From: Streptomyces sp. SM10
Lineage (GTDB): Bacteria; Actinomycetota; Actinomycetes; Streptomycetales; Streptomycetaceae
Length of the DNA stretch: 40,949 nucleotides
Assembly (NCBI RefSeq): GCF_002910915.1
Contig: NZ_NEUF01000091.1
Span: forward strand, 1 to 40,949
Reading direction: 5' to 3'
Positions 21,734 through 31,336 of this stretch are shown one piece after another. The translations under genes and the position numbers were made by a program. The notes below the pieces were generated by a model. That model searched no databases. It was not told the origin of the DNA and saw nothing but the letters and a program-made list of their open reading frames with translations. Position 1 is the first letter of the stretch. Every line of letters starts with the position of its first letter.

Positions 21734-24592
21734 GTGACATCCGCACCGCCCGTCGCGAGCACCGGGGCCCCCGGGCAGGACCCGGTCATCGGCGCGCTGG
21801 GAGCCCTCGGCGAGCAGGTCGACTGCACCGGGCGCAGGAGCCTGTCGCTGGAAGGCCCCCAGGTCCTCTGGCTCGTCGTGGGCGGCGCCCTCGACCTGTT
21901 CGCGGTGGACGCGCTGGAGCAGGGGCACTGGCACTTCCTGGGCAGACTCGAACCGGGGACCCTCGTCCTGGGCCCGGTCGAGGGCCCGCAGCACACCCTG
22001 GTCGGACGGCCGCTCCAGGAGTGTGTGCTGCGCCGGATCCCGCTGCGTGAGCTGTACCGGCCCGAATACGCCGGCCAGGGGGTGTACGAGGGGCAGTACC
22101 GCAGCCACTACGACACCGGTGACGCCACACTCAGCCTGCTGGAGCACGCGTTCTCGCTCGGTGTGGGCCGCAGCCAGCGCGTGCTGTTCGAGGCCCCGCT
22201 GGACGGCCGGACCACCCTCGACGGGACCGCGGGCGACGACGACATCCTCTGGCTGCCGGTGTCGCCCGGCGGCATCCAGTACGGCGCCGCGTTCAGCGCG
22301 GAGGCCGCTGGCGACCTGCTCGTCGACCCGGCCATGTGGCAGGGCATGGTCAACCAGCAGTACCGCCTGCTGTCGGCGCTGGACCGCTGGATCGAACAGC
22401 TGGAGCGGGCGCACGAGGACAGGACCGCGGCCGGCATGAAGGCGGGCGAGGCCGTCCGCAAGGAGGCCGACCAGGCGCTGCTGACCTCGATCGGCCGGTC
22501 CGCCAGGGGGGCTTCGCGCGCGACGGGCGGATCGGACGACGCGGTGTACGCGGCCTGCCGCCTGGTGGCCCGGGACTCCGGGATCGTCCTCGCGGAACCC
22601 GCGACGGGCGGGGCGGTGAGCGACCGCATCGACCCGGTCGAGCGTGTCGCGGTCGCCTCACGCATCCGCACCCGAGCGGTGCGATTGGACGGGCGCTGGT
22701 GGCGGGAGAACTCCGGTCCGCTGGTGGGCCAGCGGACCGCGTCCGGGGCGCCGGTCGCGCTGCTCTGGCGCCGTGGCCGCTACGAGGCGGTCACCCCTCT
22801 GACCGGGCGGCGCAGCCGGATCGACAGCGCCTCGGCCGAGGAGTTCGAGGCGCGGGCGGTGATGTTCTACAGGCCACTGCCGGAGCAGCCCCTGAACAAG
22901 AGGCAGCTGCTGCGCTTCGGCCTCTTCGGGACCCGGCGCGACCTGCGCAATCTGGTGCTGGCCGGCCTGGTGACGGTCGCGCTGGGCTCCCTGGTGCCGG
23001 TCGCGACCGGCAAGGTGCTCGGTGTGTACGTGCCCCACGCCCGGAACGACCTCATCGTGCAGGTGTCGCTGGCCGTCATCATCGCCGGTGTCGTCTCCGC
23101 GGCCTTCATGCTGCTCCAGAACCTCACCATCCTGCGGATGGAGGGGCGTATCGAGAGCACCCTCCAGCCCGCGGTCTGGGACAGACTGCTGCGGCTGCCG
23201 ACGAAGTTCTTCACGGAGCGTTCGACGGGAGAGCTGGCGAGCGCGGCGATGGGGGTGAGCGCCATCCGCCGGGTGCTGTCCGGCACCGGTCCCGTCGTGG
23301 TGCAGGCGGGCACCCTCGGAGTGATGAATCTGGGTCTGCTGCTCTGGTTCAGCGTCCCGCTGGCTCTGACCGCCGTGGCGATGCTGGTGGTCATCGCCGG
23401 GGTGTTCCTCACCATGGGCATGTGGGAGCTCCGCTGGCAGCGCAGACTGGTCGAGCTGGGGAACAAGCTGAACAACCAGGCGTTCCAGACCCTGCGGGGC
23501 CTGCCCAAACTGCGTGTGGCCGCGGCGGAGAGCTTCGCGTACGGGGCGTGGGCGGCGGAGTTCGCGCGCAGCCGTGAGCTGCAGAAGCGTGCGGGCCGGA
23601 TCAAGAACCTGACGACGGTCCTCAACGCGGTCTATCTCCCGCTCTGTTCGCTGGTCGTCTTCGTCCTGCTGGCGGGCCCGGCCCGTGGTTCCCTGACGGC
23701 CAGTGAGTTCCTCACCTTCAACACGTCCGTGACGATGCTGCTGACGGCCGTCACCCAGCTCACCGGGGCGTTCGTGTCGGCCGCTGCGGTGCTGCCGATG
23801 TTCGAGCAGATCAGGCCGGTGCTGGACGAGGCGCCCGAGGTACGCGGTGCCAGCACCCAGCCGGGTGAGCTCTCCGGGGAGATCGAGGCGAGGGGGGTCA
23901 CCTTCCGCTACTCCGACGACGGTCCCGTCGTCCTCGACGAGGTGTCGCTGACCGTGCGTCCGGGCGAGTTCGTCGCGATCGTGGGCCCCAGCGGATGCGG
24001 GAAGTCGACGCTGCTGAGGATGCTCATCGGCTTCGACAGGCCGGTCTCGGGCAGTGTCCTGTACGACGGCCAGGACCTCACGGCGCTCGACCGGGCCGCC
24101 GTGCGCCGTCAGTGCGGCGTCGTCCTGCAGAACGCCCAGCCGCTGTCCGGATCGATCCTGGACTGCATCTGCGGCGCGGAGGTCTTCACCCAGGAGGAGG
24201 CGTGGGAGGCCGCCGCGATGGCGGGGCTGGCCGAGGACATCAAGCGTATGCCGATGGGTCTGCACACCATGATCTCCGGGGGCGGCTCGATCTCCGGGGG
24301 CCAGCGCCAGCGGCTGATGATCGCCCAGGCACTGGTGCGGCGCCCCCGCATCCTCTTCTTCGACGAGGCGACCAGTGCCCTCGACAACGAGACCCAGCGC
24401 ACCGTGATCGAGAGCACCAGGTCCCTGCGGGCCACCCGCGTCGTGATCGCGCACCGGCTGTCGACGGTCATGGACGCCGACCGTGTCATCGTCATGGCGG
24501 ACGGCCGTGCCGTCCAGGAGGGGCCCCCCGCCGAGCTCCTCGCGGACACGCGCGGGCAGCTCCACGAACTGGTGCGGCGCCAGATGACCTGA
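21734..24592 (+). CDS. second NHLM bacteriocin-system ABC transporter protein
   Basis: A 952-residue ABC half-transporter of the type that accompanies the C39 exporter in NHLM clusters. GTG 21734 follows AGGGAGC. The first 370 or so residues are a soluble domain without the C39 Cys/His pair; parts resemble a cyclic-nucleotide-binding-like sensor region (LGRLEPGTLVLGPVEG). Six membrane helices follow (about 395-690), then a nucleotide-binding domain with a Walker A (VGPSGCGKST), a signature (ISGGQRQRLMIAQAL), a Walker B (ILFFDEATSALD) and the switch His (VIAHRLST). It probably forms a heteromeric complex with the preceding protein. How the two divide the work in this family is not settled. Confidence 0.93.
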   Translation: MTSAPPVASTGAPGQDPVIGALGALGEQVDCTGRRSLSLEGPQVLWLVVGGALDLFAVDALEQGHWHFLGRLEPGTLVLGPVEGPQHTLVGRPLQECVLRRIPLRELYRPEYAGQGVYEGQYRSHYDTGDATLSLLEHAFSLGVGRSQRVLFEAPLDGRTTLDGTAGDDDILWLPVSPGGIQYGAAFSAEAAGDLLVDPAMWQGMVNQQYRLLSALDRWIEQLERAHEDRTAAGMKAGEAVRKEADQALLTSIGRSARGASRATGGSDDAVYAACRLVARDSGIVLAEPATGGAVSDRIDPVERVAVASRIRTRAVRLDGRWWRENSGPLVGQRTASGAPVALLWRRGRYEAVTPLTGRRSRIDSASAEEFEARAVMFYRPLPEQPLNKRQLLRFGLFGTRRDLRNLVLAGLVTVALGSLVPVATGKVLGVYVPHARNDLIVQVSLAVIIAGVVSAAFMLLQNLTILRMEGRIESTLQPAVWDRLLRLPTKFFTERSTGELASAAMGVSAIRRVLSGTGPVVVQAGTLGVMNLGLLLWFSVPLALTAVAMLVVIAGVFLTMGMWELRWQRRLVELGNKLNNQAFQTLRGLPKLRVAAAESFAYGAWAAEFARSRELQKRAGRIKNLTTVLNAVYLPLCSLVVFVLLAGPARGSLTASEFLTFNTSVTMLLTAVTQLTGAFVSAAAVLPMFEQIRPVLDEAPEVRGASTQPGELSGEIEARGVTFRYSDDGPVVLDEVSLTVRPGEFVAIVGPSGCGKSTLLRMLIGFDRPVSGSVLYDGQDLTALDRAAVRRQCGVVLQNAQPLSGSILDCICGAEVFTQEEAWEAAAMAGLAEDIKRMPMGLHTMISGGGSISGGQRQRLMIAQALVRRPRILFFDEATSALDNETQRTVIESTRSLRATRVVIAHRLSTVMDADRVIVMADGRAVQEGPPAELLADTRGQLHELVRRQMT

Positions 24593-24596
24593 GGTC

Positions 24597-24617
24597 CTCG
24601 GGGGTGGTCGGCCCGAG
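24597..24617. terminator. weak stem-loop between convergent genes
   Basis: CTCGGG (24597-24602) and CCCGAG (24612-24617) could pair with a 9-base loop in the 42-base gap between the exporter operon and the SpoIIE gene. The stem is short, so termination here is a guess. Confidence 0.35.
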
Positions 24618-24634
24618 CGGCGGCCGCGGTGCTC

Positions 24635-27022
24635 TCATTCCTCCTCGGGCAGGGCCTGTTCGGTCCAGATGGTCTTGCCGGAGCGGGTGTAGCGCGTTCC
24701 CCACCTCTTGACGAGCTGGGCGACGATGAACAGACCACGCCCGCCCTCGTCGTCCTCGCCGCTGTGGCGCAGGTTCGGTGAGGTGTGGCCGGTGTCGGCG
24801 ACCTCGCACAGAAGGGTGCGGTCACGGATGAGACGTACGTGCAGCGGTCCTTCGGTGTACCTGACCGCGTTGGTCACCAGTTCGCTGACGACGAGTTCGG
24901 TCGCGAACGCCAGCTCGTCGAGGCCCCAGCGGTGCAGTTGTCCGGTGGCCAGCTCCCGGGCCCTGCCCGGGGTGACCGCCTCCGGGGGCAGCTCCCAGTC
25001 GGCGACCTGCGAGCTGTCGAGTTCGCGGGTGCGCACGAGCAGCAGAGCGGTGTCGTCGGCCGCGGGGCCCTCCGGCAGCAGTTCCGCCACGGTCCGGTCG
25101 CAGAGTTCCTCGAGGGACGCGTGCCGGTCGCCGAGCACACGTCCCAGGGCGTCGAGTCCGTGGTCGATGTCGCGGTCGCGGGCCTCGACCAGGCCGTCGG
25201 TGAACAGGGCCAGCAGGCTGCCCTTCGGCAGCTCGATCTCCAGGGACTCGAACGGCAGGCCTCCGAGGCCCAGGGGCGGACCCGCGGGCAGGTCCGGGAA
25301 CGACGCCACGCCGTCCGGGCCTACGACCGCCGGCGGCAGGTGCCCGGCCCTGGCCATGACGCAGTGCCTCGAGACCGGGTCGTAGACCGCGTAGAGGCAG
25401 GTCGCCCCGGTGGTCACATCGGCGTCCGTGCCGTCGGGTGTGCCCAGCTCGCCCCACCGCTCCTGGGCGGACTGCCCCACCAGGTCGTCGAGCCGCGACA
25501 GCAGTTCGACGGGGTCCATGTCCAGCTGGGCGAACGCGCGCACGGTCGTGCGCAGCCGCCCCATGGTGGCGGCAGCCTGCAGACCGTGGCCGACCACGTC
25601 CCCCACGACGAGTCCCACCCGGGTTCCGGACAGCGGGATGACGTCGAACCAGTCACCGCCGACCCCTGTCACGTCGTCCGCGGGCAGGTAGCGGTGGGCG
25701 AGGTCGACCGCCGACTGGTCCGCCACGTACTGCGGCAGCAGCTGGCGCTGCAGGGCCAGGGACGCGGTGCGTTCACGGGTGAAGCGGCGGGCGTTGTCGA
25801 TGGACACCGCGGTCCGGGCTGCCAGTTCGTCGGCCAGGGCCACCTCGCCGCTGTCGAAGACGGACGAGCGGGTGCCGCGGATGAAGGTGACGAGCCCCAA
25901 CATGCTGTTCCCGGCCCGCAGCGGCACCACCAGGACCGTCTCGTCCAGCACGTGGCCGCCCGAGGAGAGGCTGCGGTCCTGGGGCGAACCGGGCGGGTAG
26001 TCCACGGGTGAGCGGTTCGCGGGAGGGGGGTCCGGACTCGCACCGCCGGCGTCCTCCGTCGAGCAGCGGGCGACCCGCACCAGGGCCATCGCCGCCGAGT
26101 CGCCGGTGGCCGGCACCTCACCCTCCAGCACCGCGCGCGCGAGGTCGACCGTGACCGTGGTGGCGAACTCCGGGACCGCGACCTCGGTGATCTTCTCGGC
26201 GGTGACCATCACGTCGAGGGCCGTGCCGATCCCGCGCCCTGCTTCGACGAGCAGGGCCAGACGCTGCTGGGCCTTGAAGCGCTCGGAGATGTCGAAGGCG
26301 TCCTCGCACACCCCGAACACGTGGCCGTCGGCGTCCTGGAGCCGGTAGTAGGCACAGGACCAGAGGTGGTCCGTCTCCGGGTCGCTGGGCGGCCGGCCCT
26401 GGAAGTGCAGGTCCAGAATGGGCTCGCCGGTGTCCAGTACGTGTCGCATGACCGCGTCGAGCGTGGGCGGATGCCCCTGCGTCACGAATTTTCCGTCGGA
26501 GTACAGCTCATCGGCCCGGCGACCGCGGAACTCGTGGAACGGCTGCCCGATCTCTCGTTCGAACGCCGCGTTGCACCAGGTCAGGCGTAGGTCGGTGTCG
26601 TAGATGGCCAGGCCGAGAGGTGACTGGGAGGCCAGTCCGTTCAGCAGGGCCAGCCGGGACTCCCACAGCCGGAGGTCCTTCAGCTCGGTCGCGAGGAGCA
26701 CGCGCTCCGCCGGGCCGGCGCCCGGCAGGGGACATACCGCGGTGGCGACGGTCAGCTCGTACCCGTCCCGGTGCCGTGCGGTCCGGATCCCGTTCGCCCG
26801 GGACGAGGCGGGGAGAGGAGGAGCGTGGAACGCCCGGCCGGGTGACAGGAACGCGGAGAGGGGCCGGCCGACGATCTCGTGCGGCCGGTAGCCGAGGAGC
26901 CGTTCCGCCGCAGGGCTCCATCCGATCACCGTGTCCTGGGCGTCGAGGACCGCCGTGGCCGCCCTGGTGACGTCGAGGGGACCACGGAAATCGGCAGTCT
27001 GCTCCGCGTTCCATGCAGTCAT
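24635..27022 (-). CDS. PAS-GAF-SpoIIE phosphatase with HATPase domain
   Basis: A 795-residue soluble signalling protein that probably tunes an anti-sigma pathway. ATG 27022 was chosen from where the PAS-like sequence begins; upstream reading becomes Arg/Pro-rich. Domains: PAS 1 about 10-110 (DAQDTVIGWSPAAERLLGYR), PAS 2 about 125-250 (YDTDLRLTWCNAAFEREIGQ), GAF about 260-430, and a SpoIIE/PP2C phosphatase about 440-650. The last has metal-site acids in VGGDWFDV, GDVVGHG, FTDGLVEAR and ADDTALLLV. A C-terminal histidine-kinase-like ATPase (about 670-795) shows SELVTNAVRYTEG and DEGGRGLFIV. Such proteins combine anti-anti-sigma phosphatase and anti-sigma kinase activities. It is convergent with the bacteriocin operon and has no obvious partner genes here. 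Confidence 0.92.
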   Translation of the reverse strand: MTAWNAEQTADFRGPLDVTRAATAVLDAQDTVIGWSPAAERLLGYRPHEIVGRPLSAFLSPGRAFHAPPLPASSRANGIRTARHRDGYELTVATAVCPLPGAGPAERVLLATELKDLRLWESRLALLNGLASQSPLGLAIYDTDLRLTWCNAAFEREIGQPFHEFRGRRADELYSDGKFVTQGHPPTLDAVMRHVLDTGEPILDLHFQGRPPSDPETDHLWSCAYYRLQDADGHVFGVCEDAFDISERFKAQQRLALLVEAGRGIGTALDVMVTAEKITEVAVPEFATTVTVDLARAVLEGEVPATGDSAAMALVRVARCSTEDAGGASPDPPPANRSPVDYPPGSPQDRSLSSGGHVLDETVLVVPLRAGNSMLGLVTFIRGTRSSVFDSGEVALADELAARTAVSIDNARRFTRERTASLALQRQLLPQYVADQSAVDLAHRYLPADDVTGVGGDWFDVIPLSGTRVGLVVGDVVGHGLQAAATMGRLRTTVRAFAQLDMDPVELLSRLDDLVGQSAQERWGELGTPDGTDADVTTGATCLYAVYDPVSRHCVMARAGHLPPAVVGPDGVASFPDLPAGPPLGLGGLPFESLEIELPKGSLLALFTDGLVEARDRDIDHGLDALGRVLGDRHASLEELCDRTVAELLPEGPAADDTALLLVRTRELDSSQVADWELPPEAVTPGRARELATGQLHRWGLDELAFATELVVSELVTNAVRYTEGPLHVRLIRDRTLLCEVADTGHTSPNLRHSGEDDEGGRGLFIVAQLVKRWGTRYTRSGKTIWTEQALPEEE

Positions 27023-27112
27023 GGCGTCACACCGGCCCCCCTTCCCGTCCCCTACAGAATCCGCTGCTCCGCAGGGGAGCACAACCGCGGCACACCTGGC
27101 GGACAGCGATCG

Positions 27113-27132
27113 GCCGCTGCCGCCGCAGCGGC
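27113..27132 (-). terminator. stem-loop after the transketolase gene
   Basis: GCCGCTGC (27113-27120) and GCAGCGGC (27125-27132) form a perfect 8-base stem with a 4-base loop, 12 bases past the transketolase stop. It lies in the gap before the SpoIIE gene, which is on the same strand. Confidence 0.55.
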
Positions 27133-27144
27133 GCGAGGGACGGC

Positions 27145-29325
27145 CTACGCCCTTCGCCCGCCCGGCATCGGGGGTTGCACCGCGTCCCGGATGCTCGCGC
27201 GTGCGGCCGCGGCGACCGCTTCCGCGGTGATGCCGAACTCCTCGTACAGCCGCTGGTAGTCGGCGGACGCGCCGTAGTGCTCCAGGCTGACGATCCGGCC
27301 GGCGTCGCCGACCACCTCGCGCCAGCCCTGCCCCACGGCGGCCTCGACGCTGACGCGGGCGCGCACCTCGGGCGGGAGCACGTCGTCCTGGTAGGGCAGC
27401 GGCTGCGCGGCGAACCATTCGCGGCAGGGCATCGAGACGACGCGCACGGCCAGGCCTTCGTCGGCGAGCAGCTTGCGCGCGTCGAGGGCGATCTGGACCT
27501 CCGATCCCGTCGCCACCAGGATGACGTCGGGCGCGGACTCGGGTGCCTCGACGAGGATGTAGGCGCCGCGCGCCGCCCCCTCGGCGGCGGCGTGGACACC
27601 GTCGGCGCGGTCGAGGACCGGCAGGTTCTGCCGGGTGAGGACGAGGCCGGCGGGGCGGTCGGTGTGCTCCAGGATCGTCCGCCAGCAGACCGTGGTCTCG
27701 TTGGCGTCGCCGGGGCGTACGACGTCGAGGCCCGGGATGGCGCGCAGGGCGGCCAGGTGTTCCACGGGCTGGTGGGTGGGTCCGTCCTCGCCCAGGCCGA
27801 TGGAGTCGTGGGTCCACACATAGGTGGCGGGCAGCTGCATCAGGGCGGCGAGGCGGACCGCGGGCCGCATGTAGTCGCTGAAGGTGAGGAAGGTGCCGCC
27901 GTAGGGACGGGTCAGGCTCTGGAGGGCCATGCCGTTGAGCACGGCGCCCATCGCGTGTTCACGGATGCCGAAGTGCAGGGTCCGGCCGTAGGGGCCTCCC
28001 GTGAACTCCGCGGTCTGCCGGTCGGCGGGGACGAACGAGGGTTCGCCGTCCATGGTGGTGTTGTTGCTGCCCGCGAGGTCGGCAGAGCCGCCCCACAGCT
28101 CGGGCAGCACCGGAGCGAGCGCGGTGAGGACGTTTCCGGAGGCCTTGCGGGTGGCCATGCCCTTGGCATCGGCCGGGAAGACCGGGAGGGCGTCGGTCCA
28201 GCCCGCCGGCAGCTTCCGCTCCCGCAGCCGGTCCAGCAGCGCCGCCCGCTCCGGGTCGGCTGTCCGCCACTCCTCGTAGACCCGCTGCCAGCTCTCCCGG
28301 GCCGCCCTGCCCCGCTCCCCCACCGCCCGGGTGTGGGCGAGGACGTCATCCTCGACCGGGAAGTACACCTCGGGATCGAAGCCGAGGAGCCGCTTGGTGC
28401 CGGCGACCTCGTCGTCGCCCAGCGCCGCGCCGTGCGCCTTGCCGGTGTTGCGCTTCGTCGGCGCGGGCCAGCCGATGATCGTCCGGAGCATGATCAACGA
28501 GGGCCGGGACCGCTCCGCCTTCGCCGCCTCGATCGCCGAGAGCAGCGCGTCGACGTCCTCGACGTAGTCGCCCGTCCGGGTCCAGTCCACCGTCTGCACG
28601 TCCCAGCCGTACGCCGCGAAGCGGGCCGGGACGTCCTCACTGAACGAGATGTCGGTGTCGTCCTCGATGGAGATGTGGTTGGAGTCGTAGAAGGTGATGA
28701 GGTTGCCGAGCTGCTGATGACCGGCCAGGGAGGCGGCCTCGGACGCGACGCCCTCCATCATGTCGCCGTCCGACGCCAGCACGTACACGTGGTGGTCGAA
28801 GGGGCTGGTGCCGGGGGCGGCGTCGGGGTCGAGGAGTCCCCTCTCCCGGCGTGCCGCCATCGCCATCCCCACGGAGGCGCCCATTCCCTGTCCCAGCGGG
28901 CCCGTGGTGATCTCGACGCCCCTGGTGTGCCGGTACTCGGGGTGCCCGGGGGTCGCCGAGTCCCAGGTGCGCAGTGCCTTGAGGTCGTCCATCTCCAGGC
29001 CGTAGCCGGCCAGGTAGAGCTGGATGTAGAGGGTGAGGCTGGAGTGGCCGCAGGAGAGGACGAAGCGGTCCCTGCCGAGCCATCGGTCGTCGGCGGGGTC
29101 GTGCCGCATGACCTGCTGGAACAGCAGGTAGGCGAGCGGTGCCAGGCTCATCGCCGTACCGGGATGGCCGTTGCCGGTCTTCTGGACGGCGTCGGCGGCC
29201 AGGACTCTGACGGTGTCCACCGCCCGCACGTCCACGTCGCTCCAGCCAGCCCGTCCGGCCACGGGAAGAGCGAGCCCGGCGTCTCGTGACGCCGTGCTGC
29301 CGGAAGAGGATCGCTCGGGCGCCAT
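27145..29325 (-). CDS. tkt: transketolase
   Basis: Thiamine-diphosphate enzyme of the pentose phosphate pathway that moves two-carbon units between ketoses and aldoses. 726 residues from ATG 29325, preceded by GAGGGAGA. The N-terminal part has [19 protein letters not shown] and the ThDP/Mg motif [20 protein letters not shown] onward to [10 protein letters not shown]. The pyrimidine-binding domain has [16 protein letters not shown] and [20 protein letters not shown]. The C-terminal domain ends in [20 protein letters not shown]. Every key motif is intact. It is slightly longer than usual because of about 25 extra N-terminal residues. It is not next to transaldolase, G6PDH or pgi, so it is probably an accessory copy. 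Confidence 0.95.
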   Translation of the reverse strand: MAPERSSSGSTASRDAGLALPVAGRAGWSDVDVRAVDTVRVLAADAVQKTGNGHPGTAMSLAPLAYLLFQQVMRHDPADDRWLGRDRFVLSCGHSSLTLYIQLYLAGYGLEMDDLKALRTWDSATPGHPEYRHTRGVEITTGPLGQGMGASVGMAMAARRERGLLDPDAAPGTSPFDHHVYVLASDGDMMEGVASEAASLAGHQQLGNLITFYDSNHISIEDDTDISFSEDVPARFAAYGWDVQTVDWTRTGDYVEDVDALLSAIEAAKAERSRPSLIMLRTIIGWPAPTKRNTGKAHGAALGDDEVAGTKRLLGFDPEVYFPVEDDVLAHTRAVGERGRAARESWQRVYEEWRTADPERAALLDRLRERKLPAGWTDALPVFPADAKGMATRKASGNVLTALAPVLPELWGGSADLAGSNNTTMDGEPSFVPADRQTAEFTGGPYGRTLHFGIREHAMGAVLNGMALQSLTRPYGGTFLTFSDYMRPAVRLAALMQLPATYVWTHDSIGLGEDGPTHQPVEHLAALRAIPGLDVVRPGDANETTVCWRTILEHTDRPAGLVLTRQNLPVLDRADGVHAAAEGAARGAYILVEAPESAPDVILVATGSEVQIALDARKLLADEGLAVRVVSMPCREWFAAQPLPYQDDVLPPEVRARVSVEAAVGQGWREVVGDAGRIVSLEHYGASADYQRLYEEFGITAEAVAAAARASIRDAVQPPMPGGRRA

Positions 29326-29570
29326 GGTGTTGTCTCCCTCGGATGTCGCTTCTCGGTTCGACGGGGCCGTTCGGTGCGGCTCGCCACCCCTCGCATCCTC
29401 TGTTCACGCGGCGCCCTCCGCACCCGGAGCGGGCCCGGCTGTGCGGTGGGGCTCCCGATGCCCGCCGGGCGGGACACGCCCGGCTCGGATGGCGGCGGGC
29501 GCACGCCCCGCCGACCGGTCGCCTACCCCCGGCGGCCCCCGGCAGGCACCTGAAGGGGGCGGAGACTCGC

Positions 29571-30210
29571 GGTGTCAGCGATCTCGATGTCGTGTCCAAC
29601 AACTGCGGGGCGATGGACTCCGGTCTCGCGGTCCTGCTCTCCGCCGGCCGCATCGGCCGGGTGACCGGCTCGTACATCGGCGGGAACAAGGAGTTCGCCC
29701 GGCAGTACCTCGGTGGTGAGCCGGAGCTCGAACTGATCCCGCAGGGCACCCTGGCCGAGCGGCTCCGGGCGGGCGGGGCGGGGACACCCGCGTTCTACAC
29801 GCCCGCCGGCGTGGGAACCCAGGTCGCCGACGGCGGACTCCCCTGGCGCCACGACAGCGGGGGCGGCGTGGCCGTGGCCTCCCCGGCCAAGGAGGTACGC
29901 GACTTCGACGGCACCGCATACGTCCTGGAACACGGCATCCGCACCGACTTCGCCCTCGTCAGGGCGGCGAAGGGAGACCGGCACGGCAATCTCGTCCTCA
30001 ACAAGTCCGCGCGGAACTTCAACCCGCTCGCCGCCATGGCCGGACGGATCACCGTCGCGGAGGTCGAGGAACTGGTCGAACCGGGCGAGATCGGCCCACG
30101 TGCATCTGCCGGGCATCTTCGTGCAGCGGGTGGTCGGGCTGACCCCCGGACAGGCCGTGGACAAGAAGGTCGAGAAGCGGACGGTCAGCGAGCGGGAGGC
30201 AAGGGACTGA
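29571..30210 (+). pseudogene. CoA-transferase alpha subunit, truncated and frameshifted
   Basis: The sequence begins abruptly inside the alpha subunit of a 3-oxoacid (succinyl-CoA type) CoA-transferase, at [20 protein letters not shown]. The usual first 35 or so residues, with the Gly-rich CoA-site loop, are missing. It continues through [20 protein letters not shown] and [20 protein letters not shown]. At about 30092 the frame breaks, and the true C-terminus continues one frame over as [20 protein letters not shown], ending TVSEREARD at TGA 30208-30210. A 2-base loss or 1-base gain explains the shift. The stop overlaps the beta-subunit ATG. The missing 5' end makes this a genuine pseudogene unless a distant start is used. 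Confidence 0.8.
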
Positions 30211-30857
30211 TGGCCTGGAACCGGAACGAGATGGCCGCGAGGGCGGCCGCCGAGCTGCGCGACGGCGAGTACGTCAACCTCGGCATCGGGCTGCCGACGC
30301 TGATCCCGAACCACCTGCCCGAGGGGGTGCACGTCGTCCTGGAGTCCGAAAACGGCATCCTGGGCACCGGCGCCTTCCCGTACGACGAGAACGTCGGCCC
30401 CGACCTGATCAAAGCGGGCAAGGAGACGGTGACCGTCCGGCCGGGCGCCTCGTTCTTCGACTCGGCGCTCTCCTTCGGGATGATCCGGGGCGGTCACATC
30501 GACGCCGCCGTGCTCGGGGCCATGGAGGTCTCGGCCCGGGGCGACCTCGCGAACTGGGCGGTGCCGGGCAGGATGGTGACCGGCATCGGCGGGGCGATGG
30601 ACCTGGTGCACGGTGCACGCCGCGTCATCGTGACGATGACGCACACCGCGAAGGACGGCAGCCCGAAGATCGTCGAGGAGTGCACGCTGCCGCTGACGGG
30701 GAAGGCCTGCGTCCACCGCGTCATCACCGACCTCGCGGTGCTCGACGTGACCGACGACGGTCTGGTCCTGGTGGAGACCGCACCGGGGGCGGGCACCGCC
30801 GAGGTCCTGGAGAGGACGGCAGCCCCGGTCCGTACGGCCGGCCGAAGCGTGTCATGA
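30210..30857 (+). CDS. CoA-transferase beta subunit
   Basis: Beta subunit of a 3-oxoacid CoA-transferase, which moves CoA between succinate or acetate and 3-oxoacids, for example in aromatic catabolism via 3-oxoadipate. ATG 30210 lies in a TGATG overlap with the alpha-subunit stop. The 215 residues have the usual length. The catalytic Glu is in [48 protein letters not shown] and [19 protein letters not shown] are all typical. The reading frame is intact, although its partner is decayed. Without an alpha subunit it should be inactive unless another locus supplies one. No dedicated promoter was recognised. Confidence 0.92.
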   Translation: MAWNRNEMAARAAAELRDGEYVNLGIGLPTLIPNHLPEGVHVVLESENGILGTGAFPYDENVGPDLIKAGKETVTVRPGASFFDSALSFGMIRGGHIDAAVLGAMEVSARGDLANWAVPGRMVTGIGGAMDLVHGARRVIVTMTHTAKDGSPKIVEECTLPLTGKACVHRVITDLAVLDVTDDGLVLVETAPGAGTAEVLERTAAPVRTAGRSVS

Positions 30858-30867
30858 GTTCCGCCCC

Positions 30868-30900
30868 GGGGCGGGGCCGCTCGGCGAGGCGGACCGCCCC
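30868..30900 (+). terminator. possible stem-loop after the beta subunit
   Basis: GGGGCGG (30868-30874) and CCGCCCC (30894-30900) can pair 11 bases past the stop. The loop is long at 19 bases, so this is tentative. Confidence 0.35.
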
Positions 30901-31100
30901 GGGCCGTCCGAACCCGGCCCGCGCCACCGAGCCGTCGGGACCGGCCACCCTCGGCAGCCCGCCCGGCTCCGCGCGGGCCCTGGAGAGGTAGCCCCCGGAT
31001 GAGGCCGCTGCCGTGCCGCCGGGCCATGCCTCCGCGCCCGGCCGGCAGGGGTGCGGAGGAGGCGGCCGGGCCCTCCCGAGCGGCGGAACAGGCGTACCGG

Positions 31101-31205
31101 ATGAATGATGAGCAGATGCTTGTGGTGCCGCGGGGGCCGTCCGGCGCCCCTCGCCGGGCGGACCGGTCCGGCTCCGTCCACGAAGCGGAAGGCATGAGCG
31201 CATGA
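31101..31205 (+). CDS. 34-residue ORF, first of a coupled series (hypothetical)
   Basis: ATG 31101 opens a short frame (MNDEQMLVVPRGPSGAPRRA...) ending in GMSA at TGA 31203-31205. Its stop overlaps the next ATG in an ATGA arrangement. I see no strong ribosome binding site and know no family. The chained overlaps with the next two frames are the main reason to list it. It may be a leader peptide for the phosphatase gene or a chance frame. Confidence 0.3.
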   Translation: MNDEQMLVVPRGPSGAPRRADRSGSVHEAEGMSA

Positions 31206-31336
31206 CCTCCCAGACCGCGTACCCGGCGGCGTATCCGGCGCCGCCCGTGCGGATGCCGCCGGGCGGGCCGGACGGCGTGATGGCTTCGCACACGGGCGGA
31301 AGGGACCGTCCGAAGGCCGCGAGGGCCGCTCCGTGA
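31202..31336 (+). CDS. 44-residue ORF coupled to the SpoIIE gene (hypothetical)
   Basis: ATG 31202 opens a frame reading MTSQTAYPAAYPAPPVRMPP and ending KAARAAP at TGA 31334-31336. It overlaps the preceding frame by ATGA and the phosphatase start by GTGA. The peptide is Pro/Ala/Gly-rich and looks unstructured. Function unknown. Confidence 0.3.
   Translation: MTSQTAYPAAYPAPPVRMPPGGPDGVMASHTGGRDRPKAARAAP

Noticed and set aside
24635..27817. Longer SpoIIE protein starting inside the transketolase gene
   Set aside because: The extra 265 residues are antisense-type Arg/Pro/Gly sequence over transketolase; the PAS-like protein begins at 27022.
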